The notes beneath the pieces were generated by a model. That model did no database searches and was not told the DNA's origin. It saw only the letters and a list, made by a program, of their open reading frames with translations. A stretch of 64,000 bases of DNA from Rhizobium sp. L51/94 (lineage in GTDB: Bacteria; Pseudomonadota; Alphaproteobacteria; Rhizobiales; Rhizobiaceae): assembly GCF_019355555.1 (NCBI RefSeq), contig NZ_CP072141.1, forward strand, positions 2,536,001 through 2,600,000, written 5' to 3'. Numbering within the stretch: position 1 is the first letter of the stretch; every line of letters begins with the position of its first letter. The translations under genes were made by a program, and so were the position numbers. Positions 29,607-38,719 of this stretch are shown one piece after another.

Positions 29607-31502
29607 TTAGCGCTGCACGGCCTGAGCCGCGGCCTCGCGGTTTACGGTCACGCCGTATTTCGTCTGCAACTCGGCAACCATCTGGTCGAGGATATCGTCA
29701 CCAGCAGCGTCTGCAATCCTGGAAATCTGCTGGTCCTGGTTGGCAAGGACATCCGTGGCTGGCGGCGTCGTGTTGACGTCGGTTACCTTCAGCAGGATCT
29801 GCGTCGTGTCGTCGCCGCCGATGGCGCTGGCAACCGTATCGACAGGTCCGGAGAATGCTGCCGACACACCGGCGCGGCCAAGGACGCTGTCGTCCATGTT
29901 GCGCGTCACGTTGGTCTTGTTCTCGACGGCAATGCCAAGCGGCGCGGCAATATCGGCGAGCGACTTGCCCTTCTTGGCCTCATCCTTCAGGGCGGTGGCC
30001 TTAGCGGCGAGGGCGACCTTCTGCTGTTCCGCTGTCCAGTCGGCAGCGGCCTTGTCATGCACCTCGGCAAGCGGACGATCGTGCTCAGGGGTCACGTCCA
30101 GTACGTCGAACCAGACATAGCCATCGCTGCCGATGGGAACGGGAAGTGCCTGGACGCCGACATCGGTCTTGAAGGCTTCTGCGAGCAGCTTCTGGCGCTC
30201 GGGAATATCTTTGACCTCATTCCCAGCCTTGTCGAGGCCGGTGGCGTCGACGGAATCGACCGTCACTGGCTTCAGTTTCAGTTGCTGAGCTGCCTCGACC
30301 AGTGTCGCGCCGGAGCCGCGTGCATCTTCGAATTTGTCGTGCAGGTCTGCGATCTGAGAAGACGCTGCGGCAATTGCCATCTGCTTGCGCAGGTCTTCCT
30401 TGACGTCCTCGAACGACTTGGCGCTTTCCACCTTGATGTTGGTGACGCGCAGGATCACCGGTCCGAACGATCCCTCGATGACGCCTGTCGTGCCGCCGTC
30501 CTTGGTGACAGCGAAAGCCGGTTCCGCAATGGCTGAATCCGGAACGCTCGCCTTGTTAAATGTGCCGAGCATGACGTCGCTGGCGGTCTTGCCCTGGTCG
30601 GTTACGAGCTGGTCGAAGGTCGTGCCGGTTTTAAGGGCGACGGAAGCCGCGTCCGCCAGGTCCTTGTTGGCAAAGCTCAGCTGTTCGATCGTCCGGGTCG
30701 CCGGCGTCGTGAAGCTTTCCTTGCGCTTTTCGAATTCGGCGCGCACCGCATCGTCGGTGATGGCGGCGGTATCGGCAATGTCGGCTGCCTGCAGCTTCAC
30801 GTAGGAGAGTTTGCGATACTCCGGCGCACGATACCGCGACTTTACGCCTTCGAACCACTTCGCCAGCACGTCGTCAGCCGGTGCCTTGACCGGATCGATG
30901 TTCGCATTGGTGAGGATCAGGTAGTCGATGCTGCGGCTTTCGTCGTGGAATTCCTTCAGGCCGGCAACCAGCGTTTGCGGTGCCTTGAAGCCGTTGGATA
31001 TGGAATCGACGATCTGGCCGCGAACTGCGACCTTGCTGCGCTCATTGATATAGTCATCCTGGCTGATACCAGCATTGGCGAGGCGGCTGGTGAACAGCCC
31101 GCGGTCGAATTGACCTGTGTTCGACTTGAATGCCGGGTCTTCGCCGATCAGTTTGGCGAGCCGGTCCTGCGACAGGCCGAGGTTCATGTCGGCTGCCAAC
31201 TGGTCCAGCGAGGCGCCAGCGACGAGCTGGGAGTTGGTCTGCTGTTCAAGCCCGAAGGCGCGGGCCTGCTCCGGCGACAGCTGCGTTCCGAACTGCTGGC
31301 TCAGCGCCGAGAGCTGGCGTCGATAGGCGAGGCGGTATTCCGCGGCGCCGATCTGCTGGTCCCCGACGGTAATCACGGTCGATCCGGTGCTTCCGCCGAT
31401 CAAGGACCGCGACACGCCCCAGATCCCGAAGGATGCCACTAGCAACAGCATCAGGCCCTTGGCGACCCAGGTGCGGGCCAATTCTCTCAGCAGTTCAAAC
31501 AT
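29607..31502 (-). CDS. PpiD/SurA-type membrane-anchored peptidyl-prolyl isomerase
   Basis: 631 residues. One N-terminal membrane anchor (about residues 14-33: GLMLLLVASFGIWGV) is followed by a SurA-N-like helical domain (residues 35-190) and parvulin-like regions around residues 265-370 and further on. It is the PpiD type, a periplasmic folding factor attached to the inner membrane near the Sec channel. It heads the trpD-trpC-moaC-moeA transcript, a rhizobial arrangement. Parvulin domains here are diverged; catalytic competence cannot be judged from sequence alone. Confidence 0.88.
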   Translation of the reverse strand: MFELLRELARTWVAKGLMLLLVASFGIWGVSRSLIGGSTGSTVITVGDQQIGAAEYRLAYRRQLSALSQQFGTQLSPEQARAFGLEQQTNSQLVAGASLDQLAADMNLGLSQDRLAKLIGEDPAFKSNTGQFDRGLFTSRLANAGISQDDYINERSKVAVRGQIVDSISNGFKAPQTLVAGLKEFHDESRSIDYLILTNANIDPVKAPADDVLAKWFEGVKSRYRAPEYRKLSYVKLQAADIADTAAITDDAVRAEFEKRKESFTTPATRTIEQLSFANKDLADAASVALKTGTTFDQLVTDQGKTASDVMLGTFNKASVPDSAIAEPAFAVTKDGGTTGVIEGSFGPVILRVTNIKVESAKSFEDVKEDLRKQMAIAAASSQIADLHDKFEDARGSGATLVEAAQQLKLKPVTVDSVDATGLDKAGNEVKDIPERQKLLAEAFKTDVGVQALPVPIGSDGYVWFDVLDVTPEHDRPLAEVHDKAAADWTAEQQKVALAAKATALKDEAKKGKSLADIAAPLGIAVENKTNVTRNMDDSVLGRAGVSAAFSGPVDTVASAIGGDDTTQILLKVTDVNTTPPATDVLANQDQQISRIADAAGDDILDQMVAELQTKYGVTVNREAAAQAVQR

Positions 31503-31668
31503 CGGAATGCTAACCTCAATATGGAACGGCCTCGCAAATCAGGCGAAGCATTGGCTGTTCCTTAGAGCAATCCGCACGGGAATTGAAGAGCATCCGCCGA
31601 AATCGCAAAATGCGCGGAACCAATGCCGATACTCGGCGTTTATCGGGCACAAACAAAGGAGCTGAAAA

Positions 31669-31950
31669 ATGGCTGAACTGAAAACCGCTTCCATCCAATC
31701 CGCAGCAGCACGTGTCGAAACTGAAGCAGCAGCGCAGGATCTTTCCGCGCAGATCACTGCCCTCAAGGAAGATCTGGCAAAGCTGTCTGAAAGCGTTGTG
31801 GCGATCAGCCAGGGTGCCAAGACGGTTGTGACGGAAGAGGCCGCTCTGGTAACCTCTCGCGTCCGTGACAAGGTTCGCGAAGAGCCGCTTTTCGCGCTCG
31901 CCGTGACCGCAGGTGTCGCCTACGTCGTCGGCCTTCTCAGCCGCCGCTAA
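31669..31950 (+). CDS. small DUF883/ElaB-like membrane-associated protein
   Basis: 93 residues: an amphipathic, probably coiled-coil N-terminal two thirds (residues 5-70), then a single hydrophobic segment (FALAVTAGVAYVVGLL) ending in Arg-Arg. This layout matches ElaB/YqjD/YgaM-type inner-membrane proteins that bind ribosomes in stationary phase in E. coli; sequence identity is too low to be sure. AGGAG precedes the ATG, and a strong terminator follows, so it is a one-gene transcript divergent from ppiD. Confidence 0.75.
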   Translation: MAELKTASIQSAAARVETEAAAQDLSAQITALKEDLAKLSESVVAISQGAKTVVTEEAALVTSRVRDKVREEPLFALAVTAGVAYVVGLLSRR

Positions 31951-31973
31951 TACCTTAAAATCTGAACTAACAG

Positions 31974-32000
31974 GAAAGCCGGCGGTCATCGCCGGCTTTC
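31974..32000 (+). terminator. Rho-independent terminator
   Basis: A perfect 11-bp stem (31974-31984 with 31990-32000, loop of five) ending in TTTC and TTGCGTTT, 23 bases after the DUF883-like gene. Confidence 0.88.
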
Positions 32001-32043
32001 TTGCGTTTGTGGCTTTGTATACAGCTAGAGCGATATAGAACGT

Positions 32044-32079
32044 TTGACTTATTATGTATTAGGGTATAGTAAGCATGCT
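32044..32079 (+). promoter_or_regulatory. probable emrAB promoter with MarR-type palindrome
   Basis: TTGACT (32044-32049) and TATAGT (32065-32070), spaced by 15, are followed by the palindrome AGCATGCT (32072-32079) inside an AT-rich imperfect dyad. Positions where a repressor would block transcription fit a MarR-family operator, but no MarR gene lies beside it. The remaining 250 bases before emrA hold no gene that I can support. Confidence 0.4.
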
Positions 32080-32331
32080 AACGAATAGCAGGCTTTATGC
32101 CCATGACGATTTTCTCTTTCCACGCTTTATCCGAAGGCGTTACAGCGCGCCGCCAAGTGTGCGAGCCGGCTGTCGTCCTGAATTCCTGCTCCCACAAGCT
32201 CCCTGGTCATAACAGACCGTCGGCGAGGGGCCGTCGCGCGCATTTCCCGCTCGTCCCGACATTCTTCACAAATTCTCGCCCCAACCAAGTTGACAGCTGC
32301 CGGTTGGCGCTGTGCCAGCAAGAGACCTCCC

Positions 32332-33549
32332 ATGGCTGAACGACTACCTCTTCCCAGATCCGCCAAATCCGAAAAGACCATGCGTGTCGTCACGACGGAC
32401 GAGATCGCCGAGGGACCCTCCGGCAATCCGACCGCGGCGCCGACCGCAGTCGTCCCGCCTGCGGCAGTGCCCTCAGCACCGCGCAAACGTCGTGGTGCAA
32501 CGCGGCTGATCCTGTTCGCGGCGCTCCCCATCGTCTTGGTCATCGGCGGCTATTTCTACGTCACCGGCGGGCAGGTCATGTCCACCGACAACGCCTATAT
32601 CGGCGCCGACATGGTCGGGGTTTCCACCGATGTCAGCGGCTTCGTCGCTGCCATCGAGGTGCATGAAAATGAACAGGTGAAGAAGGGCCAGGTGCTGTTC
32701 AGACTGAAGCCCGATTCCTTCCAGATTGCGCTGGAGGGTGCCAAGGCACAGCTCGGCGTTGCCCGCAACCAGATCCTGAACCTGCAGGCCAGCTACCAGC
32801 AGACCCTGGCGGAGATTGCCCAGGCCGAGGCGGACCTGCCGTTTTACCAGACCTCGTTCGATCGCCAGCAGAGCCTGATCAACAGCTCCGCAGCCTCCAA
32901 GGCCGCCTTTGATTCGGCCAAGCACGACCTCGACGCCGCCAAGCAGAAAGTAGCGGTCGCCAAAGCCCAGGCCGCCACAACGCTGGCTCAGATCGGCGGT
33001 GACCTTAACCAGCCGCTCGAGCAGAACCCCACCTATCTGCAGGCCAAAGCCGCCGTCGACGACGCGCAGCGCCAGCTCGACGACACCGTGGTTCGGGCGT
33101 CCTTCGATGGCACCGTGACCAATGTCGACAGCCTCCAAGTTGGTGGCTACCTCGCGGCTGCCCAGCAAGGCTTTTCACTGGTGTCGTCGAACGACATGTG
33201 GATCGCCGCCAGCCCGAAGGAAACCGAACTCACCTACGTCAAGCCGGGCCAGAAAGTCTCCATCTCCGTCGATTCCTATCCGGGCACGGTCTGGACGGGC
33301 ACTGTCGCCAGCATCAGTCCCGCCTCGGGCTCCAGCTTTTCGTTGCTGCCGGCGCAAAACACCACCGGCAACTGGGTTAAGGTGGTCCAGCGCATCCCGA
33401 TGCGGGTGAACATCGACGATGCCGCCGGCAAACCGCCGCTTCGGGTCGGCATGAGCACGGAAGTGGACGTCGACACGGGCCACGCTCGTGGCTTGCCGGA
33501 TTTTGTCGCAAAACTGCTGGGCCGTTCCGATGGCAAGGGTCATGAGTAA
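32332..33549 (+). CDS. EmrA-type membrane fusion protein of multidrug efflux
   Basis: 405 residues. After a polar N-terminus there is one membrane segment (about residues 60-77) and then the HlyD/EmrA periplasmic adaptor: a lipoyl half-motif (STDVSGFVAAIEVHENEQVKK region, residues 95-115), a long helical hairpin (about residues 130-225) and the second lipoyl half with VRASFDGTVTNV. It links the inner-membrane pump to an outer-membrane channel. The ATG at 32332 is chosen; its ribosome site is weak, and the ATG at 32380 is an alternative. It overlaps emrB by eight bases. Confidence 0.9.
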   Translation: MAERLPLPRSAKSEKTMRVVTTDEIAEGPSGNPTAAPTAVVPPAAVPSAPRKRRGATRLILFAALPIVLVIGGYFYVTGGQVMSTDNAYIGADMVGVSTDVSGFVAAIEVHENEQVKKGQVLFRLKPDSFQIALEGAKAQLGVARNQILNLQASYQQTLAEIAQAEADLPFYQTSFDRQQSLINSSAASKAAFDSAKHDLDAAKQKVAVAKAQAATTLAQIGGDLNQPLEQNPTYLQAKAAVDDAQRQLDDTVVRASFDGTVTNVDSLQVGGYLAAAQQGFSLVSSNDMWIAASPKETELTYVKPGQKVSISVDSYPGTVWTGTVASISPASGSSFSLLPAQNTTGNWVKVVQRIPMRVNIDDAAGKPPLRVGMSTEVDVDTGHARGLPDFVAKLLGRSDGKGHE

Positions 33550-35083
33550 CCCATCCGACGGCGCCGCGCCCGTCATCGCCAACCGCGGCGCAATCACCGC
33601 CTGTGTCATTCTCGCGGTCATCATGCAGGCGCTGGATACGACGATCGCCAATGTGGCATTGCCGTATATCCAGGGCAGTGTCGCAGCCAGTTCCGACCAG
33701 ATCAACTGGGTGCTGACCTCCTACATCGTCGCTGCCGCCATCATGACGCCGCCATCGGGCTTCCTGTCCGCCAAGTTCGGCCGCAAGCGTGTGCTGCTGA
33801 CGGCAATCGCCGGCTTCGTGGCCGCCTCTGTGCTCTGTGGCTTTGCCCAGTCTCTGGTGCAGATTGTTGGCTTCCGCCTGTTGCAAGGTCTTTTCGGCGC
33901 GGCTCTCGTGCCGTTGTCGCAGGGTATCCTGCTGGACATCTACTCCGTCGAGGAGCGCGGCAAGGCCATGGCGCTGTTTGGTGTCTCGGTGATGGTTGGT
34001 CCGGTGCTCGGCCCCGTCATCGGCGGCTGGCTGACAGACCATATTAGCTGGCGCTGGGTGTTCTACATCAACGTGCCGATCGGCCTTGTCGCCTTTATGG
34101 GCATCGTCGTCTTCGTCAAAGAGACGAAGGTCGACGCGCTGGCTAAGCTCGACGTTTTCGGCTTCAGCATGCTGAGCCTCGGCATAGCTTCGTTGCAGCT
34201 CTTCCTCGACAGGGGCGAGCAACTGGACTGGTTTTCATCCGGCGAGATCATCGTCGAAGCGCTGGTCTGCTTCTGCGCCTTCTACCTGTTCGTGGTCCAC
34301 ACATTCACCACAGAGAAATCCTTCGTCAACCCGCGTCTCTTTCTCGATCAGAATTTTTCCGTCAGCATGTTTTTCATCTTTATCGTCGGTGTCACTTATC
34401 TGGCATCGCTGGCGCTGATGACGCCCTATTTGCAGACCCTGATGGGCTATCCTGTCGTCACGGCGGGCATCGTCATGGGACCGCGTGGCCTCGGCACCAT
34501 GGTCTGCATGTTTCTTGTCGGGCGCCTCATCGGCAAGGTGGATACGCGCTGGCTCTTGCTGCTGGGGCTCGGCCTCACGGCCTGGGCGATGTACGAGATG
34601 ACCGGCTGGACACCCGATGTCTCGCAAACGACGATCATCGTTGTCGGCTTTGTCCAAGGCGCCGGTTTGGGCTTCCTGTTCGTACCGCTGACCACCGTCG
34701 CATTCGCGACCCTGCCGGCGCACATGCGCGGCGAGGGGACAGGGCTGTACAATCTATCGCGCAATATCGGCTCCAGCGTCGGCATCTCCATCGTCTCGGC
34801 GCTGATCATCCGCAATACCCAGAGCAACCACGAATCGATTGCTGCCTACGTGACGCCGTTCAACCACGCGTTCGACGCACCAGCCGCCCAGGGCCTAAGC
34901 CCGCTGACCGCGATTGGCCGCGCCAGCTTGGACAATATCGTTACCCTGCAGGCGACGATCATCGCCTATATCGACGACTTCAAGCTGCTGATGCTGATGT
35001 CGCTGTTTGCCATGCCGCTGGTCATCCTGCTGCGCAAGCCGGCTGCACCGCCGAAGGTCGACCACAGCATTGCCATGGAATAG
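33542..35083 (+). CDS. EmrB-type DHA2 family MFS efflux pump
   Basis: 513 residues with 14 membrane segments, the DHA2 number. Motif C/D-type landmarks include LDTTIANVALPYIQGSV at the first segment, AKFGRKRVLL (motif A) and GPVLGPVIGGWLTDHISWRW (motif C) in segment five. It uses the proton gradient to export hydrophobic drugs, with EmrA as its periplasmic partner. The ATG overlaps the end of emrA (ATGAGTAA), with AAGGG just before it. An earlier in-frame ATG at 33530 is possible. The gene ends 27 bases before a convergent gene. Confidence 0.92.
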   Translation: MSNPSDGAAPVIANRGAITACVILAVIMQALDTTIANVALPYIQGSVAASSDQINWVLTSYIVAAAIMTPPSGFLSAKFGRKRVLLTAIAGFVAASVLCGFAQSLVQIVGFRLLQGLFGAALVPLSQGILLDIYSVEERGKAMALFGVSVMVGPVLGPVIGGWLTDHISWRWVFYINVPIGLVAFMGIVVFVKETKVDALAKLDVFGFSMLSLGIASLQLFLDRGEQLDWFSSGEIIVEALVCFCAFYLFVVHTFTTEKSFVNPRLFLDQNFSVSMFFIFIVGVTYLASLALMTPYLQTLMGYPVVTAGIVMGPRGLGTMVCMFLVGRLIGKVDTRWLLLLGLGLTAWAMYEMTGWTPDVSQTTIIVVGFVQGAGLGFLFVPLTTVAFATLPAHMRGEGTGLYNLSRNIGSSVGISIVSALIIRNTQSNHESIAAYVTPFNHAFDAPAAQGLSPLTAIGRASLDNIVTLQATIIAYIDDFKLLMLMSLFAMPLVILLRKPAAPPKVDHSIAME

Positions 35084-35110
35084 CAAATGCCGGAGCCTGC
35101 CGATGCGGCA

Positions 35111-35665
35111 TCAGCCAAATTTACGGCTGACAAAGCGCGATCCTGCCGCTCCGAACCGCCAGGCAGCCGCGACATTGCGCGTGATGCCGATCCGCGGCCC
35201 CGAAACGATGTCCATCGCAGGACCCGCAGTCAGTGTGAACGGCGGCTGGTCCAGAGGCAGCCCGTTGTGTGCGAGTTCGATGCCCAGCGCCTGGCTGAGC
35301 TTGCCGGGACCGCTGCACAGTTGCGCAAGATTATCCGTGCCGCGTCGCGCTGCCATCCTGTCGAGACCGGTGTTCGGTTCCAGCGCACGGATCAGCACCG
35401 CGCTACCGGGCAGGCAGACGAAGTTGATGCACCAGTGAATTCCGTAGGAGCGGTAGACATAGGCATGCCCGGCAGGGCCGAACATCACGGCGTTGCGCAA
35501 TCCCGGACCGCGGAAGCTGTGGGAGGCTTCGTCGTCCAGCCGATAAGCCTCCGTTTCGACTATCAAGCCGCCGACGCCGTCGGCGCAAAATTGCCAGCCG
35601 ATGAGATCGCGCGCGACCTCCACGACATCCCGCCCGAAAAAGGCAGCCAGGCTGTTGCTGAGCAT
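35111..35665 (-). CDS. 3-methyladenine DNA glycosylase (AAG/MPG family)
   Basis: 184 residues. It excises alkylated purines in base-excision repair. Family landmarks: an N-terminal [16 protein letters not shown], the catalytic Glu in [19 protein letters not shown], the intercalating-Tyr region [17 protein letters not shown], and [13 protein letters not shown]. The ATG at 35665 follows AAAGG; a TTG three codons upstream is in frame but unlikely. It is convergent with emrB. The fold is the same as human AAG, not the HhH type. Confidence 0.9.
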   Translation of the reverse strand: MLSNSLAAFFGRDVVEVARDLIGWQFCADGVGGLIVETEAYRLDDEASHSFRGPGLRNAVMFGPAGHAYVYRSYGIHWCINFVCLPGSAVLIRALEPNTGLDRMAARRGTDNLAQLCSGPGKLSQALGIELAHNGLPLDQPPFTLTAGPAMDIVSGPRIGITRNVAAAWRFGAAGSRFVSRKFG

Positions 35666-35854
35666 AAGACACAAACCTTTGATCGATGGAGGTCACCCTG
35701 CAACTGCAGACGTTGAGCACGTGCGTGTATAGTAACCCGGTCCAATCGAAGTCAACGAACCCCGGGCCCGGCGACCTCAGGTTCAACTTGCCGAGTTGCT
35801 GCTCAAACTGGGAACATATTAGCGTTTTGCGTCTTTCCACGCAGGAGGCTGCGG

Positions 35855-36103
35855 ATGGCTAAGTTCTATTTCAACATAAGCGATAACGAGGGCTTTTCCG
35901 CCGGTGACGCGCCCTTCGAATATCCGACGCTGACTGCGGCCATCGACCAGGCTAAGAGCGTGCTGGCAGAGATGGCGATCGATGGGATCCCAGAGGGCAA
36001 CGGCCGTCGCCTCTCCGTGGAAGTCGCCAATGACCGCCGCCAGCCCGTTGTCCGGTTCACGATTGTGCTGATGGTCGACTATTCGCCCAGCGATAGCGCC
36101 TGA
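35855..36103 (+). CDS. DUF6894-type small protein
   Basis: 82 residues. The YFNISDNEGFSAGDA opening, then the helical TLTAAIDQAKSVLAEMA, then LSVEVANDRRQPVVRFTIVL give the alpha/beta pattern I recognise as DUF6894, frequent in rhizobia. AGGAGG precedes the ATG at ideal distance. No function is known. It is the first of a group of five small proteins between 35.8 and 37.5 kb. Confidence 0.8.
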   Translation: MAKFYFNISDNEGFSAGDAPFEYPTLTAAIDQAKSVLAEMAIDGIPEGNGRRLSVEVANDRRQPVVRFTIVLMVDYSPSDSA

Positions 36104-36240
36104 CGGGTTTTGCGGGCGTAGACATTGCAGCCCGATATGACAATCGATGACGCTCTGACATCAAAATTGTGAATATGAACGCACGATGAACAAAATTGGC
36201 GTTCATACGTTACAACTGATAGAAAAAGGAGCGTGTCGCC

Positions 36241-36489
36241 ATGTTCATGTCTATTCTTCCAACGAGCGGTTTTGTCGGCGCCCAGATGGCTGGCCTTTGT
36301 GCAGCAGTTTCCTCAGCCTTGGCCTACGCATCCGGCCTTGACGGAGCCCGTATTGAAGTCACCCAGGATCGAGGTGTCATCTATCTCGACGGCTCCGCAC
36401 CGAGCCTTACGGCACTAGAAGCCGCAGTCAACGTAGCGCGCGAGATCGCCGGCAATTCCGTCTGCAACCGCATCGAGCCAGCCTACTGA
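36241..36489 (+). CDS. small protein with a BON-like segment
   Basis: 82 residues. The second half (IEVTQDRGVIYLDGSAPSL, then ALEAAVNVAREIAGNSVCNRI) has the strand-helix pattern of a BON domain, which binds membranes or phospholipids in proteins such as OsmY. The first half is hydrophobic and Ala-rich, perhaps a signal or anchor. AAGGAG stands before the ATG. There is only one BON-like unit, so membrane binding is uncertain. Confidence 0.65.
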   Translation: MFMSILPTSGFVGAQMAGLCAAVSSALAYASGLDGARIEVTQDRGVIYLDGSAPSLTALEAAVNVAREIAGNSVCNRIEPAY

Positions 36490-36533
36490 GCCTTACCACC
36501 GGCGACAGGCTCCTGATATTCGCGTAGACCGAT

Positions 36534-36800
36534 CTACGGCCGCTTGGCCGCATCCTTGTCAACGACCTCGAAGATTGCCCTCAGCCGATCCAGGTCGTTG
36601 GCCTTCAGCGTTTCCACATCCCCGGTCGGATTGAGTGGCTTGAACCATTCGATCGCCTCCCGCAGCACTGTCGCGTAGGGCTCGCGGTATTCGCTCAGCC
36701 CTAGCACCCATTCTCGGACGGTTTCGCGCTCCATACGGGACGCGGCATAGCGAGCATGGACGGTCTTGGCGGAACTGATGAGGTCGTCGACGTTTTTCAT
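36534..36800 (-). CDS. small soluble protein of unknown function (88 aa)
   Basis: Starts MKNVDDLISSAKTVHARYAA. It is helical and charged, with a single Trp-rich centre (REWVLGLSEYREPYATVLREAIEWFK). The ATG at 36800 is chosen because GAGGAG precedes it, although the frame runs to 36824. It lies 20 bases downstream of the small gene at 36821-37084, so the two are probably co-transcribed. I do not recognise a family. Confidence 0.6.
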   Translation of the reverse strand: MKNVDDLISSAKTVHARYAASRMERETVREWVLGLSEYREPYATVLREAIEWFKPLNPTGDVETLKANDLDRLRAIFEVVDKDAAKRP

Positions 36801-36820
36801 GGGCACTCCTCGGCTGACCG

Positions 36821-37084
36821 TCAATGGACCGGCGGGTCCTGGTCGTCAAGGAAAGTCCGTATTCCCTCGCGCTCTATAGTCGCCAGGAATTCATCGAAGG
36901 CATCGCGGTCGGTGGAGAAACCCTCTTCCCACATGGTTCGTCCATCCGCAGCATCGGTCACCTCCATCTTCCAGTCGAGCGTGGTGCCAGCTGCACGGAA
37001 TATGTCAACGCGCACCGTGGTGCCGCCTTCCGAAAACTCACCGGAAAGCTCCGAGTGCTCAATTCCATCTTCGTTCCGAATCAT
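36821..37084 (-). CDS. small acidic protein of unknown function (87 aa)
   Basis: An acidic, soluble protein: strands at residues 20-45 (TTVRVDIFRAAGTTLDWKMEV), then WEEGFSTDRDAFDEFLATIE and an acidic end. GGAGG lies ten bases before the ATG. It is the first gene of a two-gene unit with the 88-residue protein after it. No family is recognised. Confidence 0.6.
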   Translation of the reverse strand: MIRNEDGIEHSELSGEFSEGGTTVRVDIFRAAGTTLDWKMEVTDAADGRTMWEEGFSTDRDAFDEFLATIEREGIRTFLDDQDPPVH

Positions 37085-37161
37085 CCGATCTTATCCTCCA
37101 GCTTTTCGCTTCCTAACATGCACGAAAGGCGAATTCTCGACGGTTGGGTATCGACAAAAGA

Positions 37162-37192
37162 AGAGCCCGATGCGCTGGGCGCATCGGGCTCT
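37162..37192 (-). terminator. terminator of the DUF2934 gene
   Basis: A perfect 13-bp stem (37162-37174 with 37180-37192, loop of five) with a TTCTTTT tail on the minus strand, 44 bases beyond the DUF2934 stop codon. Confidence 0.85.
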
Positions 37193-37236
37193 GATAGTTC
37201 ATAACGGCCGCCTCTTATTCAGCACCTTGTGCAAAA

Positions 37237-37530
37237 TTAGGGCTGTTCGCGGGTGCCGTTTGCATTGGTGCGCTGATCGTCGTCCTCCAGATCCGTTGAG
37301 ACCATATACGTGTCCGAATGCTCGCGGGCCGCCTCGCGCATGGCGCGCGGGCTGGCGAGATCGTCACCTTCGATGGTCTCGGAATCGGCCTTGCCGCCAG
37401 TTCCGGCCTCAGCGTCGTAGTCGCGCTCTGCTTCAGCCCAGTGCTCCGAGTGAGCGCCGTCCGGCTGTCCGTTGCGTTCCCAGATTGCGTGTGCGCGGCG
37501 TTGGATTTCTGTTTCGCGGTTATCACTCAT
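37237..37530 (-). CDS. DUF2934-type small protein
   Basis: 97 residues. The N-terminal motif IQRRAHAIWERNGQPDGAHS with HWAEAERDY is the DUF2934 signature (about residues 8-34). The rest is a disordered, acidic and polar tail. The third of three consecutive ATG codons (37530) is used, as it sits best behind GGGAGA. DUF2934 proteins are common in rhizobia, often near stress genes; the function is unknown. It has its own terminator. Confidence 0.8.
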   Translation of the reverse strand: MSDNRETEIQRRAHAIWERNGQPDGAHSEHWAEAERDYDAEAGTGGKADSETIEGDDLASPRAMREAAREHSDTYMVSTDLEDDDQRTNANGTREQP

Positions 37531-37710
37531 CATCATTCTCCCGTTGATGCATATAAAACATGCACGGCGTCAAAGCGTTCCAAAGAAACGGAAGTGTGAA
37601 TATATACGGTACGGATAAAGCGGTGTTTGCAGGCGAAACGCAACATCAAAGTTCTGCGCTAAAACTATCGCCTGTATACCCAGCGAGCACGTCAAAAAAG
37701 GATAAATGGC

Positions 37711-38637
37711 ATGGCACTCGAGGTCTGCGCGCATTGCGACTGGAGCAAGCACAGCGGAAAGCGCTGGATGTCGGCCGCCATTCGGGCGGATGGCAAATGG
37801 ATTGTCGCGGCTCCGGAGCTTGTCGGCGATACCGCCACCTTGTTTCAGAGACTGGCAGGACGTTCCCACCAGTCCGGCTCGCTGCTGGTAGGGTTCGACT
37901 TCCCGATTGGGCTTCCGAAAGCCTACGCCGCAGATGCCGGTATTGCCTCGTTTCGCGAGGCGATCGCACAGTTCGGGAAGGGCGATTGGTCCGATTGGTA
38001 TGACGTCGCCGATCAGCGCCACCAGATATCCCATCGACGGCCGTTCTACCCGATGCGGCCAGGCGGAACGGAGAGAGCCCATCTCTACGACGGACTCGGC
38101 ATCCTAAGGAGCGATGACTTGTTGCGAGAATGCGAACGGGCGACGCCCTACAGGCCAGCCGGCTGCTCATTATTCTGGACACTGGGCGGCAATCAGGTTG
38201 GCAAGGGTGCGATATCGGGATGGCAGGAGATCATTGCGGCGGCGCTCGACGAAGTTGGCATCTGGCCATTCGATGGAACGCTCGCAGAGCTTACCTCCTC
38301 CAGGTCTGTGGTGATCTGCGAGACCTACCCGGCCGACGTATACAGCATGCTTGGAATTGGGAAAAAGTGGGGAAGCAAGAGGCGTCGGGAGGATCGACGG
38401 CGCGTCGGTCCCGGCATTCTGGAGTGGGCGAAAGCGCGTCAGGATATCGACACGACGGCAATCGTCGACTGCCTGCGTGACGGCTTCGGAGACGACGGCT
38501 CCGGAGACGATCGCTTCGATGCGGTTGTCGGGCTGCTCGGAATGCTCGAAGTCGTCACCGGCCGCCGCCCGGAAGGCTCACCGGACAGCGATAGCGTAAC
38601 GCAGGTCGAAGGCTGGATACTCGGACATCTTCGTTGA
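37711..38637 (+). CDS. DUF429-like protein (RNase H-fold nuclease-like)
   Basis: 308 residues, soluble. Motifs fit the DUF429 pattern: an N-terminal acidic strand start (CAHCDWSKHSGKRW), LLVGFDFPIGLP, VVICETYPADVYSMLG, and a C-terminal DDRFDAVVGLLGMLEVVTG. These correspond to strands ending in acidic residues in RNase H-like folds. No operon partner is seen. The name is family-level and tentative; nuclease activity has not been shown for most members. Codon use is ordinary for this genome. Confidence 0.6.
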   Translation: MALEVCAHCDWSKHSGKRWMSAAIRADGKWIVAAPELVGDTATLFQRLAGRSHQSGSLLVGFDFPIGLPKAYAADAGIASFREAIAQFGKGDWSDWYDVADQRHQISHRRPFYPMRPGGTERAHLYDGLGILRSDDLLRECERATPYRPAGCSLFWTLGGNQVGKGAISGWQEIIAAALDEVGIWPFDGTLAELTSSRSVVICETYPADVYSMLGIGKKWGSKRRREDRRRVGPGILEWAKARQDIDTTAIVDCLRDGFGDDGSGDDRFDAVVGLLGMLEVVTGRRPEGSPDSDSVTQVEGWILGHLR

Positions 38638-38719
38638 CAGTTGCAGGCGCAGGGTTGGCAGGTGCGGATCGCTAAAGATCCGCACCGGTTTCCTGGTCGA
38701 TCTCGCTTGTTGACGCTGC

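Noticed and set aside
28539..30536. A 665-codon plus-strand open frame across trpD and ppiD.
   Set aside because: It is antisense to two recognised genes, and its translation resembles no protein.
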